Assembly: GCA_030737835.1 (NCBI GenBank)
Contig: CM060848.1
Coordinates: 18,081,309-18,145,308, forward strand
DNA: 64,000 nt
Reading direction: 5' to 3'
Origin: Acorus gramineus
Taxonomy: Eukaryota; Streptophyta; Magnoliopsida; Acorales; Acoraceae
Numbering within the stretch: the stretch's first letter is position 1; every line of letters starts with the position of its first letter. A program made the position numbers and the translations under genes. The notes beneath the pieces are model-generated. The model had not been told where the DNA came from. It saw only the letters and a program-made list of their open reading frames with translations, and ran no database searches. Below are positions 1-11,000 of this stretch, piece by piece.

Positions 1-750
1 TGTATGTAAAATTAATGTATTAAAATATATATTTTTATAAAATGATGTATTTAATAATGTGAACCCTGTATAAAAAAAGTAAAAAATCATATGGTTCATG
101 TAACAAAATACACACCTAATGTAGTGAAATGTATATATACTTTTGTGTACGGACATGAAAAATCACATGGTACTGTAAACATGACTTTGTGTAATTGTGA
201 TTTTTTTAAAAAAAATAGTATTTCTTTAATTTTCCATCCCAATAAACATGTTTTGCAATTACGTCATGGTCCGTATTAATATATGTTCTCTTTTTATTAC
301 CATTCTATTTAAACTATATAAAACCAAAATTTTGAATTAATTAAATGAAAAAAATACAATAAATTTCACCATCTTCAAAGAGTGGTCGGACGACCATTTC
401 AAAGAGCAGGAATAACACGATTTAGAAGTTTCTAATGAATTTTAAAAACAAATTAAAACCTTTATCAATAGTCCCAAAATAATTATAGATGGATTGAATG
501 ATCAATAATTTTTTGTTACGTTGTTTGTTTAAGATTTCTTTACGTCCTTTTTTCTAAAATATGTCAAAACTCTCCCCATATGTCAATCAAATTTCCATTA
601 AAATAGTCCATTAAAGCATTAGAGATCATAAGTAGGATGTCATTTACATAGTAATAATTTGAGGGGGGGGGGGAACCTTTAAAAGTCTATAGATGTGTTA
701 TTTGATATACTGTAAAAGGCACTCACTTTTAAGATATTTATTATTAAAAT
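1..750. other. AT-rich intergenic DNA, no gene seen
   Basis: No open frame here looks like a gene; the small frame at 91-279 has no recognisable motif and AT-driven composition. A run of 11 G lies at 663-673. The right edge runs into the first long direct repeat at 751. Confidence 0.6.
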
Positions 751-1465
751 ATAATTCTCCCCCACACTCTTAATGGTGTTGAAGATCTCTATTTATAGAG
801 ATGAATACAAGTTGCAAGAGGAGTTACAAAGAGTTATAAAGAGTTACAAAGAGTTACAAGAATATAAAAAGTTACAATAAGTTAGAAGTAGTTAATATTA
901 GTTATAAGGAGTTACAATTTACTTTATCTAATACACCCCTCTCAAGTTGAGGGTTCTCGAATGCTTAACTTGTCTTTAACAAATTGGTGATGGAGAAAAT
1001 TTGATATAATATCTCCTGGTTGATCTCTTCTTGAAATAAATTTGACATAAAGATGATCGCCGGATACTTGCTCATGAGTTGTTGCACCACAATATTAGTT
1101 TTTAACACCATTTTTTTTTTTTTTTTTTGAGAAAGACTTGTATGAGGAGAAGATGAATAAGGTTATCTCTATGTTGAGGAAAGAAAAGTGAAGAAGAGGG
1201 TTTAATGTTAGGTTGGAATTGTTTCCATGAGTCTATAGATTGGAGTAAGTTTTTTTTTTTTTTTTTATGAGGAGTGAGATTTGTGTGAAGGAAGAGAAGG
1301 AGATGATTCTCTGTTGATGAAAGGAAAATGAGAAGAAGAGAAATTTGTCTTAAGAAAGAAAATGTTATTAGGTTAATAAGGTTTTTAGGAAGAGAGATGT
1401 CTATGTTGATAAAAGAAAAGCAAGAAGAAGAATTGTCTCCATAAGTATGAATTAGAGAAGATTTT

Positions 1466-1496
<31 letters not shown>

Positions 1497-1740
1497 GGGA
1501 GGGGAGTGGCTTCTTGAAAGTTATAGATAAGGATCTAATTGTACTCTGATACCATATGAAAACATAATTCTCCCCCACACTCTTAATGGTGTTGAGGATC
1601 TCCATTTTATAGAGATGAATACAAGAAGTTAGAAGAGGAGTTACAATGAGTTATAAGGAGTTACAAGAATATAAAAAATTACAATAAGTTATAAATAGTT
1701 AGTACTAGTTATAAGGAGTTAAAATTTATTTTAACTAATA
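751..1740 (-). mobile_element. Small LTR-like (TRIM-like) retroelement remnant
   Basis: Two direct repeats of about 180 bp, at 751-933 and 1564-1740, flank about 630 bp of non-coding sequence. Both begin with ataattctcccccacactc and share runs of gttacaa/gttataa. Next to the right copy, at 1541-1554, the minus strand reads TGGTATCAGAGTAC, which resembles the initiator-Met tRNA primer-binding site of plant Copia elements. That places the 5' LTR on the right and the element on the minus strand. The interior holds purine-rich DNA and a run of 24 G at 1476-1499 and encodes nothing recognisable. Target-site duplications were not identified. A deleted Copia element is an equally good reading. Confidence 0.5.
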
Positions 1741-2253
1741 TTTATAAACATATGTTTAAGTTTTAATAAAATATTACTGTGGGCGGTATATATGTTGTGG
1801 ATTCAAAGGGAATGGATATTCCCATTAACTATTTTTTTGTCGGGGCCATTAGAGTACCTCTTCGGTTTAGAAATCTTTTCTAATCCGAGCGATAGTCGGA
1901 GCAATTGATAGTGTTGTTATTATTATATGTCGTGCATGTCTTTTCTCTCTTCTTTCGAAGTTTGTAATTCGAATTCAAAAATAAAATCGAATAACAAATA
2001 TCTACATTTCTTCTTTATGTCTTCACCACACCTTATTAGTACCATCATCTACATTTTATAAGAATCCTACTGGACCTACTCCCATCACATTATATATCCA
2101 TTTGATTTCTCTATCCTCTCCTCCGTCCTCGGTCGCCAATTAAATTGGTGAAGAAAGAGTTAGATAATACAGACTAGTTTAGGTCATTAAACTGATGAAT
2201 TTTTTAATGAATTTATATATAAACACATATATAGTTTGGAGTTCCCAAAATCG
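1741..2253 (+). promoter_or_regulatory. Upstream region of the DUF247 gene
   Basis: No coding sequence. Two TATA-like stretches are visible, ttatatatcc near 2092-2101 and atttatatataaac near 2212-2225. The first is better placed for a leader of about 120-150 bases before the ATG at 2254. The pyrimidine-rich ctctatcctctcctcc stretch near 2110-2125 would suit a transcription start. This assignment is inference from position only. Confidence 0.3.
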
Positions 2254-3831
2254 ATGGAGGAGACGAGGAAGAAGGCTTACAGCAACGAATGGCGCAAAGA
2301 GCCCTGCTCCATCTTCAGAGTCCCCACCAACATCCGCTGGTTCAATTTCAAGACTTACAAACAAAACCACATCTGCAACGGGCCTTACGATCCCAAATTC
2401 GTTTCCATCGGCCCGTACCACCACGGGAAAGAGCGGCTGCAACCGTTGGAGGAGTTCAAGTGGCGCGCCCTTCACATCCTCCTCAACGAAAACGAAAAAA
2501 CCACCACCTTCTGCTTCGACAAGATGAAAAATCTTGAACAACGCGCCCGGAGCTGCTACTCAGAAGTCGTCGACATGAGTAGCGATGATTTCGTGTGGAT
2601 GATGCTTCTTGATGGGTGCTTCATCCTTTTTATTCTAGCAGACCGTTTGGAGGATGTGGTACAGATTCTGCATTCCTCAAATGAGACGGATCCCTCAAAT
2701 GAGAAGAATCCGCAACCGCAGTTCTGCGACAGCGGCGCGATACCTCTTGCTTGGCCCATCTTCAACAAAGTGATGGCTGACCTTCTCTTGCTTGAAAATC
2801 AGATACCCTTCTTCGTCCTCGGGGAACTATTCAAACTACTACTGCACCCCAAAGTCTTACTCAGGGAAGACTCTATACAACTGCTCGAGTCTTACAGTGA
2901 AGAGGATAAGATGAAACTAGTACTGGTGAATATGGCGCTGAGGACGCTGATCCGAGTGTACCCCGGGAAGAAGTATTACGATGATTTTGCATATAAACCC
3001 GGCATGAAAATCCATCATTTCCTCCATCTCTTCTACTTATCCATAGCACTCCCGCCCAAGAAGCCGGACGAAAAAAACCCAAGTTGTGCCTCCAAGTTCA
3101 AGAAGATGATCATCAGGGATGATCCTCGTCTTCCAACGTCAACAGCACAAAATGAAAAGCAATCCAAGTTTTTTGAAAAGGAGCTCCCCCTGTGCTTTGA
3201 GATTACAAGGGATTTTTTTTTATATCCGTTTAGCGGCTGCGGGAAGAAAAACAACAAAAACCCCAAATGTATCCCGAACGTGACGGATCTTGATAAAATC
3301 GGGGTGAGATTCATTCCGAAATACCAGACCAAGACCTTCTTGGACGTGACGTTCGACTACCAGAAGGGGGTGATGGAGATCCCGCCACTGATACTCTACC
3401 CCTACACGCAGACCACGCTCCGCAACATAATCGCTTTCGAGCAGTGCTTCGGGGGAGAGGAAGATCTCTTACACATCTCTCACTACGTCATCATGATGGC
3501 CTTCCTCATCTGCACCCCCGGCGACATATCGAAGCTGCAAGACGAGGAAATCATCACCAACTGGTTGGGGAGCCAAAAAGAGGTTTTGAACGTTTTCAAG
3601 CAGCTGCGCGGCGAGGTCGTCGACGTCTCCACTGATCACTATGCGGATGTGTATAAGAAAGTGAATCAGTTTCGTCTTTCCAAGTTCAACAGGCATTGGG
3701 CGACGTTGATGCACGATTACTTCGGGAGCCCCTGGTCCTTCCTTGCTGTGCTCGCGGCTTTTGTAGCCCTCGTGCTCACCTTCTTGCAGACCTTTTTTAC
3801 TGTCCATACACCCTCCCATTCCACTGGCTAG
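2254..3831 (+). CDS. DUF247 (UPF0481) family protein
   Basis: Single-exon gene encoding 525 aa. The start is the ATG at 2254 (MEETRKKAYSNEW); the frame opens slightly earlier, but only at a TTG. The N-terminal part carries the family hallmarks: CSIFRVP, then FVSIGPYHHG, then WMMLLDGCFILF and a PLAWP...DLLLLENQIPFFVL block (roughly residues 20-200). The C-terminal half has LLHISHYVIMMAFL and a final hydrophobic segment (SFLAVLAAFVALVLTFLQTF, near residues 493-512) that fits the single membrane anchor usual in this plant family. Family length is normally 400-550 aa, so this looks intact. DUF247 proteins have no known biochemical activity; members at the grass S and Z loci act in self-incompatibility, but nothing here ties this copy to that role. 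The gene stands alone, and its coding GC content is well above the surrounding DNA. Confidence 0.93.
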   Translation: MEETRKKAYSNEWRKEPCSIFRVPTNIRWFNFKTYKQNHICNGPYDPKFVSIGPYHHGKERLQPLEEFKWRALHILLNENEKTTTFCFDKMKNLEQRARSCYSEVVDMSSDDFVWMMLLDGCFILFILADRLEDVVQILHSSNETDPSNEKNPQPQFCDSGAIPLAWPIFNKVMADLLLLENQIPFFVLGELFKLLLHPKVLLREDSIQLLESYSEEDKMKLVLVNMALRTLIRVYPGKKYYDDFAYKPGMKIHHFLHLFYLSIALPPKKPDEKNPSCASKFKKMIIRDDPRLPTSTAQNEKQSKFFEKELPLCFEITRDFFLYPFSGCGKKNNKNPKCIPNVTDLDKIGVRFIPKYQTKTFLDVTFDYQKGVMEIPPLILYPYTQTTLRNIIAFEQCFGGEEDLLHISHYVIMMAFLICTPGDISKLQDEEIITNWLGSQKEVLNVFKQLRGEVVDVSTDHYADVYKKVNQFRLSKFNRHWATLMHDYFGSPWSFLAVLAAFVALVLTFLQTFFTVHTPSHSTG

Positions 3832-4205
3832 CTAGTAATCAATATTGTGATGAATAATTGAAGGGTTGGCTGGCTTTATTTCTCATATATATGTACTTCT
3901 TTAGTTCTGGTTGCAGTTCACCACCATGTTGAGGTGCATGTTTTTTTTTTTTTTTTTTTTTTTGTGGGGGGGTTTGGTTTGCATGTATGTTTTATTTTGA
4001 AGTTGATGAGAATTTCATTTGTGTGTGTGTGTGTTTTGTTTCTTGTTTTTCTCACATCTCCGTTGTTGTTTTTAGTGTTATTGTATGATCACATATCTCT
4101 TGTATTTGTATCGCATTTGATCTCCTCAGGGTTGTTTTGGTAATAATAAGATAAAATAAATGTGAGGGTAAGCGGAACAAAAATAAATTATCTTGTTTTA
4201 TATAA
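3832..4205. other. 3' flank of the DUF247 gene
   Basis: Probable 3' UTR followed by low-complexity DNA. It includes a long T run near 3940-3963 and a TG-repeat near 4019-4035. The 69-residue frame starting at 3934 is encoded by these simple repeats and is not a gene. Confidence 0.45.
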
Positions 4206-4210
4206 AAAAA

Positions 4211-5087
4211 TAAGAGAAAAATATATATAACCCCTTAAAAGTCTGCTTATATTCATATCATATCTGCCCTTCTATTTTTAAAAATTCATATAATCCCCTG
4301 TTTATTTGGTTTATATTGATATATCCCTCTGTCATTAAAACCTTTAAACTAGGGTGTGGTTAATTTAACTATACATGGTTAAATTATATTTTTACCCTTG
4401 TCACTTTCACTCACACTTAATGAAAAAAAATGCATATAACCCCTTAAAAGTTTACGAATATCTATATTGATCCCTTATTTTTCTGAATATCCATATAACT
4501 TCTTATTTTCTCATGGATAAATATTTAGGCCCCAAGTTTGTTTTCTATTAAAATTTAATGAATATTATGTTTATTTTCTATAATATTTTGAGAAATATTA
4601 TGCGTATATTCTATCCATCTCAAGGTATTGCAAATGTGTTCATCTAAATAATTTCATGAGATTTAAGAAAATTTTAATATGACACATCTAAATAATTAAA
4701 TGCCCTCTGTAAAATAAAATAAAAAAAAACCACTATGTTTCTTCCTCAATATATTAAGAATAAATTGTTGTTTATTGTTATGTTAACCACACCCAAGTTT
4801 TAATTAGATAATAGTAGGGGGATGATATTGAATTAGACGTAAAATTTCAGGGGGTTATATGGATATTCTGAAAAATGAGGGGTCGATATATATATTCACA
4901 ATCTTCCATAGGGTTATACGAATTTTTTAAAGTAACGGAGTATTTCAAAAACATTCTTTCTAAATTAATGGTAACTCAAGATTTTTTTGTTTAATCATAG
5001 AAACTTTCAGGGGTTTACATGGATTTTAAAAAAAAAAACAAGGGGTGGCATGGATATTAACGAACTTTTAGGGGGGCATAAAAAATA
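4211..5087. mobile_element. Nested foldback (inverted-repeat) element, family A
   Basis: The left arm (from 4229, accccttaaaagtctgctta) and the right arm (to about 5080, gaacttttaggggggcat) are reverse-complement versions of each other, with the recurring motif ATCCATATAACCCC. An inner pair of arms of the same type (about 4436-4500 and 4838-4925) lies within, together with a shorter inverted pair (gggtgtggttaat at 4353 against gttaaccacaccc at 4783). No coding capacity is visible. The layout fits one non-autonomous hairpin element inserted into another of the same family. Exact ends and target-site duplications are not resolved. Confidence 0.6.
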
Positions 5088-5815
5088 ATAGTGATGAAGT
5101 GCGGATAATTGTTTTAATTTTAAAATGAAAAAAAGAATTTTTTTGTTTCAAGAAAAATTAGAATAATATTTATATTTATTTTTTTATATTGATTTTAACA
5201 AATATATAATAAATACACAATTGATTGAATTTTTATCTTTTAAAATATGAATTTACAGAGCATGTATATGAAAAGTTGAAAAACATGAATAATCTTCGTA
5301 TGTATTATACCTTGTTGCATTGGTGTGATGCATAAAATTATCACTCGAAACATTCAACATGCAATTATGCAAATAAATTTGGCTTGACTCCAATTCCTCA
5401 TATATTAGCAAGAAGTCTTGTGACCGAATTTTGAGTAATAAAAATATAAATGAAGTGTGTCAAAAAATATCGTACAAGTAGAAATATTAGTGGAAATCAA
5501 ATGAATAAAGTACACTTATATTTATAAATAAATGAATAGTCTCAAAAGAAAAAATTTAAAAGGATTACAATAGAATCAGAGTTTTGAATACCCCAAACCT
5601 TGAAATTCTGCAAATTGAGCCATAAAACTGATTATTGAGAGGTCTTATTTTTTTATTTACTATTTTGTATGTATAGCTTAAACTATAAAATGGGGAAATA
5701 TATATTAATAGACAGAACCCAAATAATATTTAGTGCCTACTGAAATACAAAATTAGCTCTATTTGGTAATGCTAGACGATGTGATGGATGAATAAAAAGT
5801 TGACAAAAATAATCA
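5088..5815. other. AT-rich intergenic DNA
   Basis: No coding frame, RNA gene or clear repeat was recognised between the two foldback elements. Confidence 0.5.
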
Positions 5816-5824
5816 AATAATTAT
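5816..5824. repeat. Target-site duplication, left copy
   Basis: AATAATTAT directly before the foldback MITE. The identical 9 bases follow the element at 6341-6349. Confidence 0.75.
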
Positions 5825-6340
5825 GGGATTATTAGTTTTAAGTCCATGTAAACATGCCTATTTAAGAATCGATCTCTCTTTTTTTTATATTTCTTTTTAA
5901 GTCCCCACATTCAACCGCCTATTTTGTTTTTAGTCCATCCGTCAAACGTTCGTCCATACACCATGAATTTGTGAAATGTGATTTTAGTTTTAAATTCTTG
6001 TAAACTATGTTATTTAATGATCAGCCCCTACATTCTTATAGTACAAAACTCATACTACACATTTTTATTTTTGTTCATGATCTAATAAAAAAAAACGTTT
6101 GAAATTAGAGAATTAAAATGAAATATGAAAAATAGAGGGACTGATAATTAAATAACATAGTTTACAAGGACTTAAAAATAAAATCACATTTCACAAATTA
6201 ACGGCGTATGGACGGACGTTTGATGGAGAGACTAAATACCAAATAGGCGGTTGAATGTGAGGACTTAAAAAAAAATATGAAGAAGGGAGGGATCGATCCC
6301 TAAATAGATATGTTTAGAGGGACTTAAAACTAAAAATTCC
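5825..6340. mobile_element. Foldback MITE, family B, with 9-bp target-site duplication
   Basis: A 516-bp element whose two arms are long inverted repeats. The left end reads GGGATTATTAGTTTTAAGTC and the reverse complement of the right end reads GGAATTTTTAGTTTTAAGTC. The arms extend about 200 bp and include matching blocks such as ttcaaccgcctatttt (left) and aaataggcggttgaat (right), leaving a short unpaired centre near 6040-6110. The 9-bp direct repeat AATAATTAT abuts both ends, at 5816-5824 and 6341-6349. A 9-bp duplication is typical of Mutator-like elements, so a non-autonomous MULE is the best assignment; no transposase is present. Confidence 0.8.
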
Positions 6341-6349
6341 AATAATTAT
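6341..6349. repeat. Target-site duplication, right copy
   Basis: AATAATTAT directly after the foldback MITE, identical to 5816-5824. Confidence 0.75.
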
Positions 6350-6676
6350 ACATAGTTAACTGAACTCCGTTACTATTTAAAGAAAAGGACACACGTTTAA
6401 TTCATGTAATTTTAGATGCATTTAATAATTTTATCATCAAATATTTTATTAATAATTAAAATATTATTTTTAAAAAAAATATATTACTACCGGGATTTAA
6501 TTAGATAGTACAACTCTAGATTAGATGAAATAAAAAAAAAATACAACAACGTGAAAAATAATAACCAAAAGAGATATGCCCATGTCCCGGATGAGACCCT
6601 ATTAGAAGAAGTTTCTAATAGGTCGCTCAAGATGATAAAATATTTTATTAATTATTTAAATACTAAAAACTAAACA

Positions 6677-7150
6677 CCCCCCCCCCCCTTGGATGGGGGG
6701 TTAACGGTGGTATAAGTTGGGATAGGAATTAATAGGGAAAACGGGTGTTTATTTACATAGTATAACTTGGTATTACTATGTTAGTATAAATGAGTATAAC
6801 AGAGTATAGCAATTTAAGTAACCCCCAAGATAAACTTATACTTAATTTATCTATTCTCATGGAAGGTGGGGCCCCTCATCACTAAAAATAATCACATCTC
6901 ATCACATCAAATCAACTATCATCATCTGTTATACATCAATAGGGCCCACATGTCAAATTAACTTTTTACACCTTATTCACATTTATTCTTCATCAACAAA
7001 ACAACTTAACCTTTATTATTACGTTTTTCAATGAGAATAAAAAAAACACAACCAAACATAAAATCACTTATTCTATTGATAAAGTTATCTGTTTCTGGAA
7101 TAAGTATAAACCCTAGAATAGCTTATTCCTCTATCCAAACGGGGGGTAAT
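6677..7150. mobile_element. Probable TIR element (MITE), family C
   Basis: The left end is a run of 12 C followed by ttggatggggggttaa. The right end (cttattcctctatccaaacggggggtaa, two parts) reads as its approximate reverse complement, giving terminal repeats of the CCCCCCGTTTGGATAGAGG type common in plant MITEs. A second, partial copy of the right half lies near 57440-57680, sharing the blocks atcaactatcatcat, attattacgtttt and aaacacaaccaaa. The 78-residue frame at 7031-7267 is part of this element and is not a gene. Confidence 0.5.
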
Positions 7151-7354
7151 TGTTTGCGCAAATATTTAAATGTATTGAATGATTATAAAACCAAAAATCA
7201 GTTTAGCATTCATTTTTATTTTCTTTTTATTCAGTTTAAAATATTTTATACGTGTGCGTATTTATGAATATCTAAGTGAAATTTTTTTTGTACCACTGAA
7301 TCTAAGTCAGCGACCCCTAAATATATATATTTATATTTAATAAATCGTTATTTT

Positions 7355-7872
7355 GAAATAGGAAAAATTTTAAATAACCCCTATAAACGGTCCAAAATCC
7401 ATATAACTCTCTAACTTTTTTAAAGTCCATATAACCCCTTAAAACACTATATAAATCCAAATAACCCCCTAAATGAAACTTTTGTTGAACAAATGATGAA
7501 TTTTTTGTGAATATTATGTTTGATTGACCATGGCTGAAAACACAGTACATCAAAACTCTCTTATACTGTAAATGATGATTTTATCCCTCTGAATAAACTA
7601 TAACTATCCATATGGATAAAATTATCATTTATTGCGTATTTTTTACATTTTTAACACATTGTAGAGGTTTTTAGTATATTGTATTTTCAGTCAAGGTTAA
7701 CCATACATAATATTCACAAAATATTTTTTATTTGTCAATGAAAATTTAACTGAGGATGGCTATTTGGATTTACATAAGTGTTTTCATAAAATTTATATGG
7801 ACTTCAAGAAAAGTTAGGGGGTTGTATATATTTTGGACAGTTTAGAGGGGTTTATATGGATTTTTCTCTTGG
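7355..7872. mobile_element. Foldback element, family A
   Basis: The left arm (taacccctataaacggtcca, then atccatataactctctaac) and the right arm (tagggggttgtatatatttt, then ggacagtttagaggggttta) are inverted copies of each other. The motif family is the same as the 4.2-5.1 kb element. The right half is closely matched again at 32.85-33.09 kb. No coding capacity. Confidence 0.6.
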
Positions 7873-7921
7873 ATATATAGTATTTCATGAATAAAAATCC
7901 AACGGCGCACAAAACAAAACG

Positions 7922-9735
7922 GCGGGGCTGATGGAGGCGTTGGTCGTGTGGGGTTGCTATTCTAGGTGGTGGTGGACGGCGTGTTCGACGTCACGATGTC
8001 GTCAGAGGAGCTGTGAAAGACATCCAGGAAGGATATCATGGCGGACTCCATTGGGGGTTGGAGAGGTCGAGAGAGCTTGCGAAGCCGTGCATTTGATGTG
8101 TTTGTCGATTTGTTTGAATGCTAGATCTGAGTATTAGATGGCTTCGTAGCTTTTCGCTGTGGCGGACGAGGCCTTCTGTGGCTTCATGTCCGACGCCGCT
8201 GCGAAGAAACAATTTCTGTTGGAATGGTAGAGATTTGATTTTTGTGGGTGAAGTGGGAGGTGAAATGGATGACAATGAAGTTTCAATTGGAGAGGTTAAG
8301 TAATGGAAGAATAGTAGAACTTTATCTTTGTAATTTGGTTTATTTTCAGCCAGATTGGGCATTCAGGTATGCATAAGTTTCAATTCGGTCCTTTTAGAGC
8401 TCTGTTCATACAGTCCCTTTTCTAGCCCCAATAACAGTCTCATATGTTTCATTAGTATCATATACATGCGTCGTCTTTTACTTAGGATGCATGTGTGATG
8501 CGATGTGCTTTTCAAAGATGTCTTTGTTGTGGTGGAGTAAATAAGTAATTGTGTATAAATGTATGTAAAGATGGAGGACAAATTTTTTATTTACTTGCAA
8601 TCGGGTATTATCATCATTTGCAGGGGGTGTTAGAATATTACTCAAATGTTAGGAGATATATGAATATCATATCGAATATCCATGGAATATTCTAATTCAG
8701 GACTTATTTGCTTAACCATCATAAAACTTTGGGGGTGATATGGGTATTATGATTTTAGAGGAATTTTTATGAACTAGATGCATTTAAAGTTTAAACACTA
8801 AACATTTAATGAAATTATTAACAAATGAAATTAATTTTTAATGTATGTAAAGGCATGTCTTTTGGGGATGGCACATCATGTGTTTGCTTTGTATTCTTTG
8901 GACACATATTCCCTTTCTTAATGAATTGAGGTAGGATGCAATGATGCATACCATATTTTCAAAAAAAAAAAATAGGAATAGGGGAATGTGATGTGCAAAT
9001 TAAATGCCCATCATTCTGAGGAGGGACAATTACATGTGAAGATGCTTTTAACTAGCATTTAAAGATTGACATTCAACTTGACCTCACTATCCTCTTCTTG
9101 GGCTAAATAGGGAATTTGCAACCTCATAACACCATATTTAGAGAAAAAAAACATGGGTGGATTTTTAATTTTATCAACAAGTTTGAGTGTGTTGAAGTAC
9201 CCCAAAGAGGATGAGAGATAGGTACATTCTACACAATGCCACAGCAATTATCATTTTTCAGCTCATCTGGGTGGTTCATGTGTGGATCTTCCACGCACGA
9301 TTCTGACTGTTGAGCCTGTTATTTAACGGTTTTCGTCAACAGAACAAGGAACAAAATCTCACTTTGGGTGGAAGTTTCTTCAGTGGAGACTGTTATGGAG
9401 ACCATTCTTTTCATTTCATGAGAGACATTCACTGCTATGGTCTAAGTGTGCCGTGTGTTGACAGAAAAGCTTGAAAGCGGTATTCTATAACCAGGTAATT
9501 ATTAACATCTCTTTATAATAAATTCTAAGTGGTGACATTTATGAAGTTAATGTGAAGCAATTCTTAATTATATGTCTTCCACTCTCATTTTCTTCCATCT
9601 TGTTCACTAAAGGGACTTTCTTCCCTTTTGGTTTTGATTGATTGTCTCTTAAAAGACTCTCCTTTGACTCTCAAAAGCTATGTTGGATCATGGGCAGCCA
9701 AGCAAGCCAGAGAAACACGAGATGTATATCATAGG
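7922..9735 (+). pseudogene. Possible decayed gene or exon fragments, unrecognised
   Basis: A GC-richer island at about 7910-8240 stands out from its AT-rich flanks. It has short protein-like stretches broken by stops and frame changes (for example RESLRSRAFDVFVDLFEC, then in another frame FAVADEAFCGFMSDAAAKKQ). Farther on, 9273-9496 has a long frame with two stops that ends KSLKAVFYNQ at a consensus donor (CCAG/gtaatt). After a possible acceptor at 9615, a frame runs GLSSLLVLIDCLLKDSPLTL and KSYVGSWAAKQARETR to about 9731. I do not recognise a family. The pieces could be one degraded gene, or real short exons whose junctions I have missed, or leader exons of the gene at 11.3 kb. Confidence 0.3.
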
Positions 9736-10464
9736 TTATCTTTCAAACCTTGCATGTCTTACAATCATCCTTCATGTCAATTTTAATTTTCTTAATGTTG
9801 AACATTTTATGGGTAAAATGAGGCAGGCATGGTTTTAAAGATTTTATCAGTTGTTTTTTCATGTGTTCCTAGTATTTTTCATGTCTGTGCCTATGTTGAT
9901 TATTTTTCTGTTCTTTCATTTGACAGTCACCAAAGGTATTGATTAATTCATTCCCATAATGAAATGCTTCTTTGAAAAATGTAATAGGAGTTTAGATTAT
10001 TCTGCTTTGATAAATAAAGGCAATTCAAGGAATATATCTTGCCTTTTCATTTATGATACGTATCTTTTTTTGTTCTTTTTGGCATGTGCCAGAATTAGTA
10101 GCAATTACTTTTTTTCGGGGGCTCATGATTTAAATCAGAATAAATAATATACTAAATTTCCCTTCATATAAGCTTTTTTTCTATATCAAGTGTATTACGG
10201 GTCAATGTAGTAGTCATGCATGATTTAGAGGTATTTGTTACCAAGCGTTGCTTCATTTGAAATGTACGCTGCTTTGAGATTGATGTCCACCCACTTCTCT
10301 ATAGTCTATGTCGTTGATCACCTTTTATGTAGATTTTAATTTTAACTAGTGATGAGCTTATTAAGCTTTTGTTGTTAATTTCTTGTGTTTCTATTATATA
10401 CAGCTTATTCTTCCATCCTTTCATTTGATATTCTCAAAGATTAATTCATCCCAATAATGAAATG
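9736..10464. other. Intergenic or upstream DNA with a diverged repeat unit
   Basis: No gene was recognised. The segment near 9950-10140 (aatgaaatgcttctttgaaa, then aaataaaggca) is a diverged relative of the tandem duplication that follows at 10465. Confidence 0.4.
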
Positions 10465-11000
10465 CTTCTCTGAAAAACAAAATAAACTTCAGATTGCTCT
10501 GCTTTAGTGTTAAATAAAGGCAAAGACTGTGATCTTGCTTGCTTTTTTTTTTTTTTTTTTGCTATCAGAGGTATCCCAAACCCTTCGAAGCAAGGACTAA
10601 TCCTCCGGGTGTCCGCAGCGACCCACTCAGAATTTTACTCTATTTAAGATCTATATCTTTAATGTTCTTTTTGCCTGAATTAGCAGCAATTCCTTTTTTT
10701 AAGGGGAATATAATCCAATTCAGAAAGCAATCCTTCTCTGAAAAACAAAATAAACTTCAGATTGCTCTGCTTTGGTGTTAAATAAAGGCAAAGACTGTGA
10801 TCTTGCTTGCTTTTTTTTTTTTGCTATCGGAGGCATCCCAAACCCTTCGAGGCAAAGACCAATCCTCCGGGTGTCCGCAGCGACCCACTCGGAATTTTAC
10901 TCTATTTAAGATATATATCTTTAATGTTCTTTTTGCCTGAATTAGCAACAATTCCTTTTTGTAAGGGGAATATAATCCAATTCAGAAAGCAATCCTATAC
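10465..11000. repeat. 268-bp tandem duplication, two copies
   Basis: Copy 1 starts at 10465 (cttctctgaaaaacaaaata) and copy 2 at 10733. The copies are nearly identical and differ mainly in the length of a T run (19-20 against 12) and a few substitutions. Both carry the GC-rich block cctccgggtgtccgcagcga. Each copy has an open frame of 70-80 codons, but these are mirrored repeat sequence with no motif and are not called as genes. Confidence 0.75.

Noticed and set aside
1102..1605. Minus-strand frame of 167 codons
   Set aside because: It is made of homopolymer runs (poly-Pro and poly-Lys from G and T tracts) within the LTR-like element and has no motif.
2179..2541. Minus-strand open frame of 120 codons over the DUF247 gene
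   Set aside because: It mirrors the GC-rich coding exon on the plus strand, and the plus frame has clear family motifs. The same applies to 3469-3819 and 3033-3332.
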